Shown here: in pieces, positions 22,455 to 34,114 of the stretch
How positions within the stretch are numbered: the stretch's first letter is position 1
Layout: every line of letters starts with the position of its first letter
Assembly (NCBI RefSeq): GCF_019112545.1
Contig: NW_025064885.1
Coordinates: 1,620,419-1,684,418, forward strand
Origin: Guyanagaster necrorhizus
Lineage: Eukaryota; Basidiomycota; Agaricomycetes; Agaricales; Physalacriaceae
Reading direction: 5' to 3'
Length of the DNA stretch: 64,000 nucleotides
Made by a program: the position numbers and the translations under genes
Notes under the pieces: generated by a model
Database searches by the model: none
Told to the model about the DNA's origin: nothing
The model's input: only the letters and a program-made list of their open reading frames with translations

Positions 22455-23691
22455 CGTAAACAAAATACCAGGGAGTGGACTGAAGCTTTCGGAGCAACGA
22501 GGAGAGCACGGGCGGAGGAGAACGTGGGCGGTGGGTTATTATGTCAGACGCAGACGTGGGAAATCTAGGTCGCGCACGGACCCTCGACGAGCGGTAGCAG
22601 ACACCATCGTCTTACACGACGACGAAGCAACGTCGTCAGCATGCCCGGCAATATCGATTTTAGGTGGATGTTATTGAGTTGCCCAGTAGCCACTGGGTTC
22701 AACATGCCCCGACAGCGCACGCAGCGACAAATTCATCAAGCCCAACCAAGCAAACAAATGCAATGTTTTCGGCCCTCCTTCTGACTGTTTACTGTCCTCG
22801 ACTCATTATTTCCTAACCGGCTTGGTACAAGCTTTGATATTTGTACCATCAATACCCAATGGCAAACTGGCTTGGTCGTCGTAGAGAATCCTGAGCCTCT
22901 AGCTATCTACCGGGGCCAAACGAGAGCTTACGGCAATCGACGATACACTTTATACTACCTTTAGCACTATGTATCGTTGTCACGTCTCTACGTGGTGTGA
23001 GTGGGTCTTGTTAACCAGCGTCATTCATCCTCATGCGTCCTCCAGATTGTTCTACATATTTAATACGAAGAATGAATCATAAAAACTGCTTCAAATTATC
23101 TGCATACGTGTCACACTTCTTGAGCAAGGTAAATTGATTTGCCAGTTCTTACTGCCCTTTTACAGAAAAATGGTTTTTGTCGTACCTATCCTCAACATCT
23201 CAGTAATGTTCAGCCTTGGAGACCCTTGGCCGTCCATATCAAGGCACCATTGCCAGGAACCCAATACATGTATTCATGCTATTTAGGGGAAAGTCTATCT
23301 CACAATGTTTTACAAGGTTTAACGCCAATATAGATCTGCAGGCATACACTATTTGGTTGAAGCGCTCCTAGCTGCGCCCGAATGATCGCGTCTCCGTGAC
23401 TTTGCATAGAACTGTTGGGGACATCTTAACTCCAAAGGGGTCATCCTCAGCCTGTCTTGGGAGGAGGGTTGGGCCTTGAGTGGAGGTGGCTTACCCATCA
23501 TGTTCCAGCTTTCGCGCATATTCAGACTTGTGATTAAATAATTTGTGGTGTTACTAACTATTATTGACCGCTTTGGCATACCGATCAATTCTCCTGTTGA
23601 TCACTGCCATCAGGCTAAAGGAGGCAGCCATAGGAGATACGAGACACGGTTTGTGATGTAGGGTCCGTTTTCATGCATTACCCCTACCGTC
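22455..23691. other. intergenic region, promoter of forkhead copy 2 and of the DUF6533-type gene
   Basis: About 1.2 kb between divergent genes. The first 300 bp carry the blocks shared with the copy 1 promoter: about 22538-22582, 22688-22705 and about 22741-22758. The remainder has no gene I can support. A minus frame at 23349-23588 (79 codons) has no recognised features. Confidence 0.45.
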
Positions 23692-25271
23692 ATGGCCGAC
23701 GAGGAGATACTTAGAGGTCTGGATGTGGTTCGGATGTGCCAATGTAAGTCTCCCCTCCGGTGTCGCATTCAGCGCCAAAAAAACTGACCGAGTTCTTTAG
23801 TGGTGGCTACCACAGTCGTTTTGTATGATCATGGTGCTTTGCGACAAAATTCGTTATACTCCCAGTTCACTGATAACTCTTTCTTAGTTATTACTGTTGG
23901 CCAGGAGGTATGTTGATTCATCATTCTTTTCTGCATACTCTGATAAGCGGGACAGGTAGAGTACATCTGGGTAGGTGTCCCAAAATCGGACTTTAAGGCT
24001 CACAGTTGTCAGAGAAAACAGTGGTCGGCTTCAAAAACTTTGTTCATCCTGGTCAGCACGAATCCTCTCAATTCCCCTTTTGTCCTAACAGCAAGCCGCG
24101 CAGAATCGCTACTTGGGGGTGTTTTTGTTGATGTGCGTATTATCTTTCGCCGGATGTTTTCGTTTCCTAATTGCTGGTAACAGTGTTGAAGGCATTTGTC
24201 AGTACCTTTGTGTCTCATACAACGGGCTTTCGTTGAATCCAAATGCAGTGTTCATCACAAGTTATCAATCGAACATCGTGAGTGTTGTTGTTTGGCTTCT
24301 CCTTAGATGTGGTCTGACTTTATTCAGACGTGAGTCCTACGTTGTCAAAGCACTTCTTGGTGTCAGCTTTCTATTTAGATGTGAGAAGGAACTTCTTATA
24401 CCATCCGTACCACTAGTGACGGTCTTCCAGGCAATATTTTCTTTCGTTTTCAGGGGTACTTCAACATACTCCTTATCTGTATCGGGGGAGCAGTGATGAG
24501 TCTTCGAGTGGTAGCGATGCATGAAGGGTCGAAGAAAATCCTCGTCTTTGTCTGTGCCCTTCTCTTGGGGGAGCTCATTTCAATGGTGACTGTCCTCAGC
24601 CTCTCATTTAAGACAACTACAGGTTGGTTCTTCATATTCATATAGAAGGATACTCATTGCCGCCGTAGTTCTATCGCAATCCAGTATACATTCTTGTATC
24701 ACTACCGGTGTCCCACATTATTATTGGACATTTTACCTTTTCCCCATGGTTCTTGAAACCGTCCTCTTCGGTCTGGCGCTTTCAGTTGCCTTCAAACACA
24801 TCCGGGAAAAGGGACTGTTAACCGGACAGTCAGTTTTGGACGTTCTTTTCCGCGATAGCATATCCTACTTCGTCATGTGAGACTTTTCTCTTTTATCATA
24901 ACTCGACGATTTTTAACACATCTTCTCAGCATCGAGTGTGCTTTCAGCGCTAATGCAGCAACAGCATTTTACGTTACCAGGCATGACATGTACAAGAAAG
25001 GAATACTTCACGTAGGATCAACCTCTCGTTCCTGCTTAATTTTGGTTTGAATATGGTTCTACAGGTTCCTTGGCTGCAAATTCCCCAAGGGGTCTCTATT
25101 TCAATAACGGTCTTGGTTGTGTCCAGGCTTATCCTGAATCTTCAACATGTATACCACCTACCCATTCGAGATCATTCAGCGGTGGAATCGTCTATCCAAT
25201 GGCGAGAACCCTCTGACGAAGTCGATTTACCGGATGTCAGGCTGTACAAGCTGAACTCTCCGCCACCTTAA
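23692..25271 (+). CDS. multi-pass membrane protein of the DUF6533 type
   Basis: The start MADEEILRGLDVVRMCQLVA leads into the signature YDHVITVGQEVEYIW, reconstructed across short introns. This matches the YDHxxTLxxEVxxIW pattern of DUF6533 proteins, a large agaricomycete family of unknown role with seven membrane spans. Later exons give TLFILNRYLGVFLL, YFNILLICIGGAVMSLRVVA, KILVFVCALLLGELISMVTVL, YYWTFYLFPMVLETVLFGLALSVAF, IECAFSANAATAFYV and VPWLQIPQGVSISITVLVVSRLILNLQH. The C-terminal tail is polar and short. At least ten introns are required. The segment 24200-24470 is the least certain; I read SYQSNI / MWSDFIQT / CEKELLIPS / GYFN. The stop is TAA 25269-25271. Confidence 0.75.
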
Positions 25272-25506
25272 ACATACTATCACAAGGAGAGCGTCGCGAT
25301 CGGCCATGTTCACTACGTGGATATTTTCCGGTATATATGTACAGTAAGTAGTATCATATTGTAACAGTAGTTCGCACCGGAGATGCAGAGAATTTTGTTT
25401 GGATTCACCTAGAGATGCTACTTGCGGAAGGACTTCGAAGCGGGTTTCGGAGTTCGAAATTTGTTCTAATTTGCTTCTCCCTCCTCAAGTCCTTTCAAGG
25501 TCAGGC

Positions 25507-27381
25507 ATGGACTCCATCATCGAAGTGCAACGACAGACGCACGAAGAAATCGAACGCTTTGAGCGCGCATTGTACACCATACTCTCGCGGCCGCATTCTA
25601 CCCAGGAAACTAGGCTGCAAAATGAGCACAGAGCGTCACAGATGCTAGAACGCATTTCATCACGGGCGACGACGTTGAACAACCTATACGTGGACGAGGC
25701 AGCACGCAAGGCTGAGATAGATGTCTTGTCAGTGTCTTCGCAACCCAACGACCTGTCAGAGTTCTATGCGCGGTTGGTTAAAATACAAGAGCACCACAGC
25801 AAGTATCCTGATTCTGTCCCAGGGGGGTTCGGTCTTGAACTGGCGACGCTGTTGGAAGAGCCAAATCAAGACGGGGACGATGATTACGAGGAGGAAGACC
25901 GTACGTGACTCTCTCTTTCTTCCGACGCGAATGATGAACGCGTCTTCATGCAGCCGTTTCCCTGTTATTCTCTGGGGAAGAGGCATATGGGAAATATCTC
26001 GATTTGTATGTCAACCATACTGCATACTGCAATATCAAGAATGTTGGCAAGCGACCAGGATACCTCCAGTATCTAGACTTGCTGATGACGGCCCAAAGCG
26101 GTCTTATTCACCAAGAGTTGTCGAAGGAGGCACGTTTTACAAAGGACTATGAAAAGTATATCCTCGTATCTCACTTCGTATTTCTCTTTGCATTAATCCT
26201 TCTCTCAGCTATATAACCAATCTTTACACATACCTCTTGTCTTTTGCAAGGCGCACACAGCCTTTGGTTGATATCAATGTTCAGCAACAAGAAGCAGAGA
26301 CAGAGTTCACCAAACTTTGGGACGCAGGGGAGTTGAAGGCTTGGGAAGAGCCCAGCTCAAAGTCACAGGCAAATGGCGAATCTGGTGGAATTTGGTGTAG
26401 TGCTTGTACGTGTCACTCCTTATTACGAAATGCCATTCACGCCAAGTTCCTTTCAAGGCCAAAAGCATTACAGCAAGCAGACTGTATACGATGCTCATCT
26501 TACTTCAAAAAAACACATCAAAGCCTCTGCAAGGCAGGTCGAAACTGGTGAAGCACCCGCAAACCCAAACGGAACCCACACCCCATCCCAAACTAAGACA
26601 GCTCACACTTCCAATTCTTCTGCAAAGTCTCGTCTTCGGAACTCTGCTCTATATACGCACCTTTCCACAGCACTTCTTGTCACACTTATTCCCTTACTGA
26701 ACGACACCAAGTCTAATGTTGAGCGTCGGTTCTCGCTAACGGCTCGTGAACGTGAGCAAGAGCTTCTGGATCAAGCCAAGCCACCAGCGCCTGTACCAAC
26801 AGCTGCGGGCGAAAATGAACAGCAGGAGGAGGAGGAGGAAGAGCGGATTTATAATCCGTTGAAACTGCCACTTGGCTGGGATGGAAAACCCATTCCATAT
26901 TGGTTGTACAAGCTTCATGGTCTGGGGGTTGAATACCGATGCGAGATATGTTCTGACCATGTTTATATGGGAAGGTATGTTACACGTCGTTTCTGAATCA
27001 TTATGTGACCATGCTGATGACACGATACTAGGAAAAACTTTGACCGTCATTTCCAGGTAAGCACAGCTCCCTTTTAATGATAGAAGGGGCTGACAGAATG
27101 CTAGGAATCCCGACATGCCTTTGGTATGCGTGCTTTGGGACTTCCCAACACGAAACATTTCCATGAGATTACAAGGATAGAGGATGCTCTGTCTCGTCAG
27201 TTTATATCTTTGCGCTTTTCCTTTTGATTCACTGAATAATATTACAGTTGCTGAAAAACTGAAGCAAGAGGGACGCCATGAAATTTTTGAGCAGGAAACG
27301 ATGGAAGAGCTGGAGGACGAGGAAGGCAATGTCTATAACAGAAAGACGTACGAGGACCTCAAGAAACAAGGCCTGATCTAA
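25507..27381 (+). CDS. prp9: splicing factor 3a subunit 3 (SF3A3/Prp9/SAP61)
   Basis: Component of the SF3a complex of U2 snRNP, needed for prespliceosome assembly. The start [20 protein letters not shown] is the conserved SF3A3 N-terminus. Next come [18 protein letters not shown] and [10 protein letters not shown], the internal C2H2-like region (IWCSAC... [16 protein letters not shown]), and [20 protein letters not shown] with [20 protein letters not shown], the matrin-type zinc finger. The protein ends [17 protein letters not shown], the universal tail. Introns: about 25901-25972, about 26155-26219, about 26404-26458, about 26974-27031, about 27056-27106 and about 27195-27246. ATG 25507 is chosen because the motif begins there. 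A glutamate run (QQEEEEEE) precedes the zinc-finger half. Confidence 0.95.
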
Positions 27382-27480
27382 AATTATGAATTTTTGTATG
27401 GTATATTTTAATACTGTAATTAGTTGGGTTTGTTCAGTATGTCCGGAACTGTTCATGATGATTGAGAGGCAAGGATGTGA

Positions 27481-30400
27481 TTATGAGACGGACCCATTTG
27501 ATCTCTTTATGCGCAATGGTGGGGGAGGTGGCGGTGGCTTTCTCGGTGCGGGCGCAGGTTCCAAGGGAGTTTGGAGAGTGAGTGCGTGCGTGAACAGCTC
27601 TTCATCGGATGATGAGGGGGAAGAAGACGAAGGCGACTCCTCATCGAATGGATTTCTTCTGGCACTATGCCGACTAGGAGTGTCATTGAACTCGGAAATT
27701 GGCACCATACCCTGGGGAAGGTCTTGATGCACACGTCAGGAATACTGAGGACATCGAAATGAAGAGGCTCACCCGGAGTATCCCACCATGCCTTCTCATC
27801 GGTACTAGGTAAGGGAACTGCACACGTCGGGTTAATAGAAGTCTTGAAAGGACCGAGGAGCTTACGATCTTGATGATCCAATGACACAACGAGCGAAGCC
27901 AGCTTCTCGTCCAACTTTTCACCCGGCGCCGTGGAAATAACGCTATCCAGAAGGACCTTTTGCAGGGCTGTGCGTTTGGCTGTATCTATTATGCGAATAT
28001 TTGCTCTGAAGATTGCAAAAACTAGAATAGCATCATAAGGGAAGGGGTCACAATGGAAGATACATGCATGCACGTACCAGGTCTATGATCCGATCCTCTC
28101 AAATCTGCTCGGGAGTAAACAGAGAGATCGAGTTGATTTCCACGGTAAAGAATACGGTCTATGTACATGGTTAGGATACAAGCAAATGTTAGAAAGAAGG
28201 AAATCATACCGGTCCAAGCGGGTACACGGGCTTTTTCACTGGTATCATAGTTATCAGTACCAACGTCGTACCGGTACGTCGGTCTGAACAATAGTGGACC
28301 CTCCTCGTATCCAGTGAATGCTAGTCCCGCATCCATGACTTGTTTGAGCTACGGAGGCAATGTAACAATTAGTGAGGAAACGTATAAAAGTAGGACTCTT
28401 ACTTGATCGGCTGACACCAGGCTATCAAAGTCATCAGACTGTGCTAAAGTCCGAACGATTTCATTATCCAAATCTATTCGGTAGTTTGTATCTGCAAGCC
28501 ATATAATATTCCTGCAAAGAACGATCAACAAAGTAGTGGGGAATGCCAGCCAGACACGTACTCATGGCTTGATATGGTCTTTCCTTTCAGGAAATGTAAG
28601 TCGTTGACAATGGTTCTGTAGTCGGCATTCCGTTCATCAACGTTAGAATGACCAGCGGCAAGATGGGCCGTAAGGAAACAGAAATTGGTATCATGGTATT
28701 GTAGGCGTATCCCTACAGCACCTTTATTGCCCGACATCCCTCTCAAACCGGTCTAATATCAAAATGAAGTTGTGCTCTATAGGCCGGCAAGAAACACACC
28801 TTCCGTGACGTAGCTTCAACATTCCGAATCACTGGCGCCAATTCAGCCTTCACAAGAACGAACAAAGCCGTACCGACCAGCTTTGTCGTGGTCAAATTTT
28901 GAATACATAGACTGATATAAGAACTAACCTGTTCACTCCTCAAAAGAACGTAAGAGGACTTCTTGTGAGGACGACGCTCTAGAGTATCCAGTATTCGAGC
29001 CTCCCATATCCGCCTGAGTTGGTGTTAGATCTAACGGCGTCCACGATATATTGCCTCACCGTTTCTCTGGATCTGTCTGTACGATTTGCTGTGCAGTTAA
29101 AGGGACTATTTCCTGAAATCCTAGAATAAACATGTCGGGTCTTCACCCTGCGTTAGGAAATCGTCAAGTGCACTTATAGGAAGCACACACTCCCCGGCAC
29201 CTGTGAAAAAAAAAGTCAACATAATAAATAGTGAAGTCAATATTCGACGTGATGCTCACTCTCACGAGGAAACAGCCACGGTATTAGAGACTCAGAAGGC
29301 GGCTGTGAGATAATTACGGTAAGCTGCAGCGTCAAGCGAAGGAAAGGGGACTCACGCGGCCATTCAAGTTCCAGGTACCAGTGAAGATAGTGCATTTCTT
29401 CGTCGTGGAGTATTCTCCTAGACTACGCCCTTCACATGAAGACAATGAAAGTAAAGTCCGAACCATGCACATACCGTTGTTCTAATGCTTGCCGCACCGA
29501 ATCATGAACAGGATCAAATATAGTCACCATCTTCTGGGAATTCATGTTCCCCTAGAAGACGTCAAAAACCATACAAGATGGGATACTTGGTACATACCAA
29601 GAACATGTCAATAGCGGTCTGTTTGGCCTTATCCTGGAAATTATTGATGTATGCACGCGAAACGCTCTTAGTTGCGTCAGAAAGTACACCTACTAGAGAG
29701 TTAACCAATGCATGTGTATCGCACCTGTCACTCACCTGCCAATGTGCGCTTTCCGCTACGGGTGAAACTTGTATTCAAGGCACCAGTACCAGCGTAGATT
29801 CTCGATAAAGCGTCACCATTTTCTGCCCAGAGTTCTCGATGGACGGACCAGAGGGGATGAGAGTGGATCCACTCTCTTCGGACCAGCAATATGTACTGCT
29901 CTAAAGTCAATCGAGACAGGATATCTTGGACAAAATTAGTCCGGTCAAGGCTACAAGTCACATGAGACGAGACGAGAGCATTGATGGTTCTCTTACCAGT
30001 CCAGACAGTTACTTCTGAATACACCCTTTTGCTGCGTCACTACTTCGTCGGTGTTCGTGTCACACATAGTAAATCCATATTGATCAACATGATCGGTGAT
30101 AGGTTCCGTTCGTCTAAACCACAAGAGGTAAGCCTATTTGATTGCAACAGATGAAGACAGCACCTTAATTCTCTGACGACGCTGTCGTGTCCGCCAATCC
30201 TGACCGCGTTGTGGAAATCAAAATGCGTTATGCCTAGAGATTCACCAAACACTCCACGAGCTATACGCAAATGGCGACCGTATGCACTAGTCAGAATTGC
30301 TTCATTTTCCTTTGTTCCTAGTAAATTGATAACATGGACGCCGCCATACTCCTCCGTCAGATGAGAAAAATGCCTTTCAAAGGCTGGTTGCGAGGCATGT

Positions 30401-31609
30401 GGACGAGTAATCTGAATTCGTTGACCAAACGTTTGAAGACCTTGCTGTTCCCAAAATACTGTAAAATTGGACACATACATTGAGGGAAAATGCTCTGTTA
30501 AAAAGATGAAGTACACACATGGAACGCTTCCGCGAACTTGTACATAACTAACAGTGTGCTGATCAGTAGTAAACAGGATTTCAGTCTGGTGGGAGCTTAG
30601 AGGAGCAATGCAGAAATCAAGAGAAAAGCAAACCTCGACAAAATTCGCACAATTGCCGTCATCATCGACTCCACGCGTGTTAAAACGGGTGCCTGCTCGT
30701 TTGGAACCGAGTCGGGATATCAACGATAGAGTTGCAATGGTCGGTTTGCCATCGGTTGGGGGCATCGGGAGAGCCATGGATGAGATACCTACGTATCCTT
30801 GGATCGCTAGAATCTGTATACGGTATAGAGCAGATTCTTAAGAAAGATTCTCTTACTCACAATGAAATGGCAACGATCCAAGTCTTCGCGTTCTTGGGGG
30901 TCCAACCGCTCCCTAAATTCCAGCAAACTCCTCGCAACATATTCGTTCCATACAAATCGTTCATCAAAGCTACCTGGGTCCCGGGAAAGGGTTGGATCTC
31001 GAGCAAGTCGCTGAGAAAGTCGCGAGGAGAGATCCCACTGAGAGTTTATGGTATAGTAGAAGGAACCTGAGGATAATATCTTCGTCAATGGCATACAAGG
31101 ATGCTCGAAGACTTGAGAAGAGGGCATGGCCTGAGCATAATTGTCGCGCGATGAGTAGTCACTAATATCAGGACTAGGCAGATCTCTACTGAGAGAGAGA
31201 TCATCCCAGGCCGAGGATGTCAAGCTATAAAAGCCGACTTCATGTATTCGGGCGACGGCTTCCGACGAAGGTGCAGATGGACGTGTATTCCCCACTTCCG
31301 AGGCACTGGTCACAAGAACGAGGAAGATGTCTGGAATACGGTTATTAATATTGGTAACAATGTCGAAGGAGGACCGAACACACCATTATCTATCGAAATG
31401 AGACCAAGACATCCCTTCACAACCCTATTCGTCAACCTGACCGCACTAGACAGATCTACTTCGTCCTTGGAAAGGAATTCTACCACTGTCTGGTTGTAAT
31501 TCTCGCCGGCACGAAAGACAAGAATGCGCTTGGGACGACCTAGTTGTTCATCTTGTGAGCTCGTAGCAAGATACAACGCCCTGGGGTTGCTTGCGAGGTA
31601 GAGATACAT
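27481..31609 (-). CDS. synaptojanin-type inositol polyphosphate phosphatase (Sac1 domain + 5-phosphatase)
   Basis: Two-domain lipid phosphatase of the yeast Inp51/52/53 class, acting on PI(4,5)P2 and PI4P in endocytosis and Golgi traffic. The N-terminal Sac domain starts MYLYLASNPRALYLA (ATG 31607-31609). It contains VVKGCLGLISIDN and, across an intron, the catalytic SNCLDCLDRTNFVQ (CX5R). The 5-phosphatase domain follows with MSGNKGAVGIRL, NFCFLTAHLAAGHSNVDERN, IIWLADTNYRI, PAWTDRILYRGN (spliced) and SDHRPVFAIFR. In the WxGDxNYR motif Gly is replaced by Ala; Asp and Asn are kept. The C-terminus is a proline-rich tail (RKPPPPPPPLRIKRSNGSVS) suited to SH3 binding. Many short introns. The stop is 27481-27483. 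Confidence 0.93.
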
Positions 31610-32257
31610 GGCATCAAGAACGTCGACGCAGTGACTGAGTTGTGGCAACACCAATTTGGGCGGGGAGCTTGTCAAAAGCTTGCAGTGCAAATAATGCCCA
31701 CGCGATTTCGCGTCAATTTCAAATTTGCTGCCTCTTCGGGACACGGTTTGGCCAACGTTCAGCAATACATATTGTTACACTGCCTACCGAAAGCCGTAAA
31801 CTGAAGTGCGGCAGAGATGACCCCAATACCGATATGTTCTGATTCACAACCCTGACATGTTGCTATGTACGCTAACCGTAACAGCCGACGACAAAAGGCA
31901 CAAAAGGTTTCAGCACCACGTTTTCGGTGGTGAACTAGTGCAGGCAAATTTCTTTCCGACTTGGCAATCGCCTCGTGCAATTCAATTACTCATGTGAAGA
32001 ACAATATCAATTCCTAAAGTACATTCGTTTCTCCTGGAATTCCTTCTGGCTTCCATCTTCATATCAGTCTCAGTCGGCTAGTCAGTATGTGTTGCTGATC
32101 TGGATGAAGGAATATATCGGGAGGCTGTAACACTTATGAAATCCTATTTGATAACTAACGCTGGTCATCTCAATGTAACCCAGGGACATAACCGCCCATG
32201 CGACTCTTGTCTTGATTTCTATCGGTCCATACATACCCTGGGCTTGGAGTTTTCTCT
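31610..32257. other. divergent intergenic region
   Basis: About 650 bp between the start codons of the phosphatase and the membrane protein genes. The frame of the phosphatase stays open upstream to about 31777 without an ATG. Frames such as 31759-31980 minus have no recognised features. I see no gene here. Confidence 0.45.
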
Positions 32258-34114
32258 ATGGCGCCCAATCTCTATAATCTCACCGTTTTGGATCAGTCCC
32301 CCACTTTCATTTACTCTCCGTATCGCGAAGGGGACCTCAACTCATCTTGGAAAGTCTTCTATTCAAATAGTCCAGACAGCTCTTATGATTCCACGCACAA
32401 CTCAGATAACCTGGCTTCCGGCACGTCCCTTCACAGTACAACTCTGCAGGGCGCGAGCCTCCAAATATCTTTCGTGGGCACCGCGATTTACCTCTCTGGT
32501 TCGGGTACTGCTGGCAGCTACTCCACGACACTTGATGGCGGTGATGCCGTTGATGGCAACCCAGCCAATGGCTACCTCGTTAGTCACGACGGCTTGGACT
32601 ATGAAGCCCACACGCTGGTTTTGAATACGACTTCCACATTGCAGTTGAATGTAACGTCAGCGTTAATGACCGTAGGCGTTGGTGATGAGGGGTGCGTATG
32701 TCTCTTGCCAGTGCCGAGCAGATCCATGGTTTAAACCATCCTCTGGAACATAGTGCTACAATAACGGACACGAAACATCTTGCAATTGATGTGGCTAGTG
32801 ATGGCTCGACGTCATTGGACTCGTTCTTTACAACTAATGGCAATGGACCATTTAACACCAACCACGATGCACAAGGGTATTCACGAATAGACACGACAGG
32901 CAAGGGATCAAAAATTTTATTTTCTTTCAGTAGCGCGTGAGTAGATCTTTCGCTGTTCTCTTCCATGATTTTCCTTATCTGCGTAGCTCTGCTGTCTTTG
33001 TTTATGGTTCGACGAATTATGACCACGGTGCTTACAGCGTTACGCTAAGCCCCGCAGCCGGGGTGTCGACATCTACGCGAACTTTCAATTCAACTTCAAA
33101 GTGGTTCGCTTATGACGCCTTAACGTACTGGGAGACAAACCTCGATCGAGACAAAACGTATCAAGTCACCTTCGAGAACCTGGCAGATGGTAAATATATG
33201 GATATTCATCAGGTGTGTCTATTCTAACATAGAAGACCTTTCCCGGCTCTAACTTCCGCGTAGGTGCTCTTAAAGGATGGAGTACCGGTATCGTGAGTCT
33301 ATCCCTTCGTCGGGACTGTGAAGTACCAATTTCGCGTACTAGGACGAGTTCTTCATTGAGTTCTGCGGCGTCAGTAACCGGATCCTCGGGTTCTTCAGCT
33401 CCTTCCTCTGACCATACACTATCGACCGGAGCTGTCATTGGCGTCACAGTATGCAAATTCATTCAAAAAATGCTTGGATGCCTGCTGACTATTTTAAAAG
33501 GTGGGTGTAATTGCTGTTGTTGTGGCAGCATGTTACTTCCTATTCCTATGTTGTCGGCAAAGGTATGGTGCTCTCCTCCTCCCGTGTAAACAAGTACATG
33601 ATATTTCACTGGAGGGGGAATAAAGCCCGATATAATGCGACGTGTTTGACTGATTTGCGCGATCCTGCCGAATCCCCCCAGTATCAAAATCCTCAATGTA
33701 AGATCCTTTGTTGTGGTTTGAGCGAGATCTAACCTTAACGCAGAATTTCAGCCATTGCTCTCAGGATATGTTGAACCCTTCGTGATGCCGCCGGCGTCGA
33801 ACACAACAATTGGATACCATCCAAAAAATAATACGACCACTGGTACCGGATCTTCCGTGTTTACCAATGCAGCCCGTTCACCTTCACTCAACCAACTCCC
33901 TTCCACAAGTCGGCTGACGTACCATCTCACAGAAGATGGAATGACGGTGTTCGGGTCGAAAGGGACAACCACGGCACAGCCAACTGAACGAAGAAATCGA
34001 CCTGCTAGACAGGAAACCGACGCAGGTCCTGTCTTGATACAAGATCATGAATCTCAGTATGACATTCTTCCTCCCGGTTACAACCCTGCTTGGACATCGG
34101 GGGCCAGCAGGTAA
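32258..34114 (+). CDS. single-pass membrane protein with beta-rich extracellular region, agaricomycete type
   Basis: No family name recognised. The start MAPNLYNLTVLDQSPTFIYS lacks a signal peptide. The outer part contains SLQISFVGTAIYLSGSGTAG and SYSTTLDG, then KILFSFSSASAVFVYGSTNY and YSVTLSPAAG, and many N-glycosylation sequons (NTTSTLQLNVTS). This suggests two related beta-sandwich repeats, each with a VYxFGxxxxxxGxYSVTLDG-like strand pair. A serine-rich stalk (SSSLSSAASVTGSSGSSAPS) leads to a membrane segment (GAVIGVTVGVIAVVVAACYFL) and a cytosolic tail with PPASNTTIGYHP and QYDILPPGYNPAW. Introns: near 32690-32730, 32938-32986, 33213-33264, about 33452-33502 and near 33560-33620. Such stalked receptors or adhesins are common in mushroom genomes; the role is unknown. 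Confidence 0.65.

Noticed and set aside
25399..25506. N-terminal extension of SF3A3
   Set aside because: The frame is open but begins at TTG; the conserved family start [10 protein letters not shown] coincides with ATG 25507.
31610..31777. N-terminal extension of the synaptojanin-like protein
   Set aside because: The open frame has no ATG and meets a stop; MYLYLASNPRAL at 31609 fits the family start.
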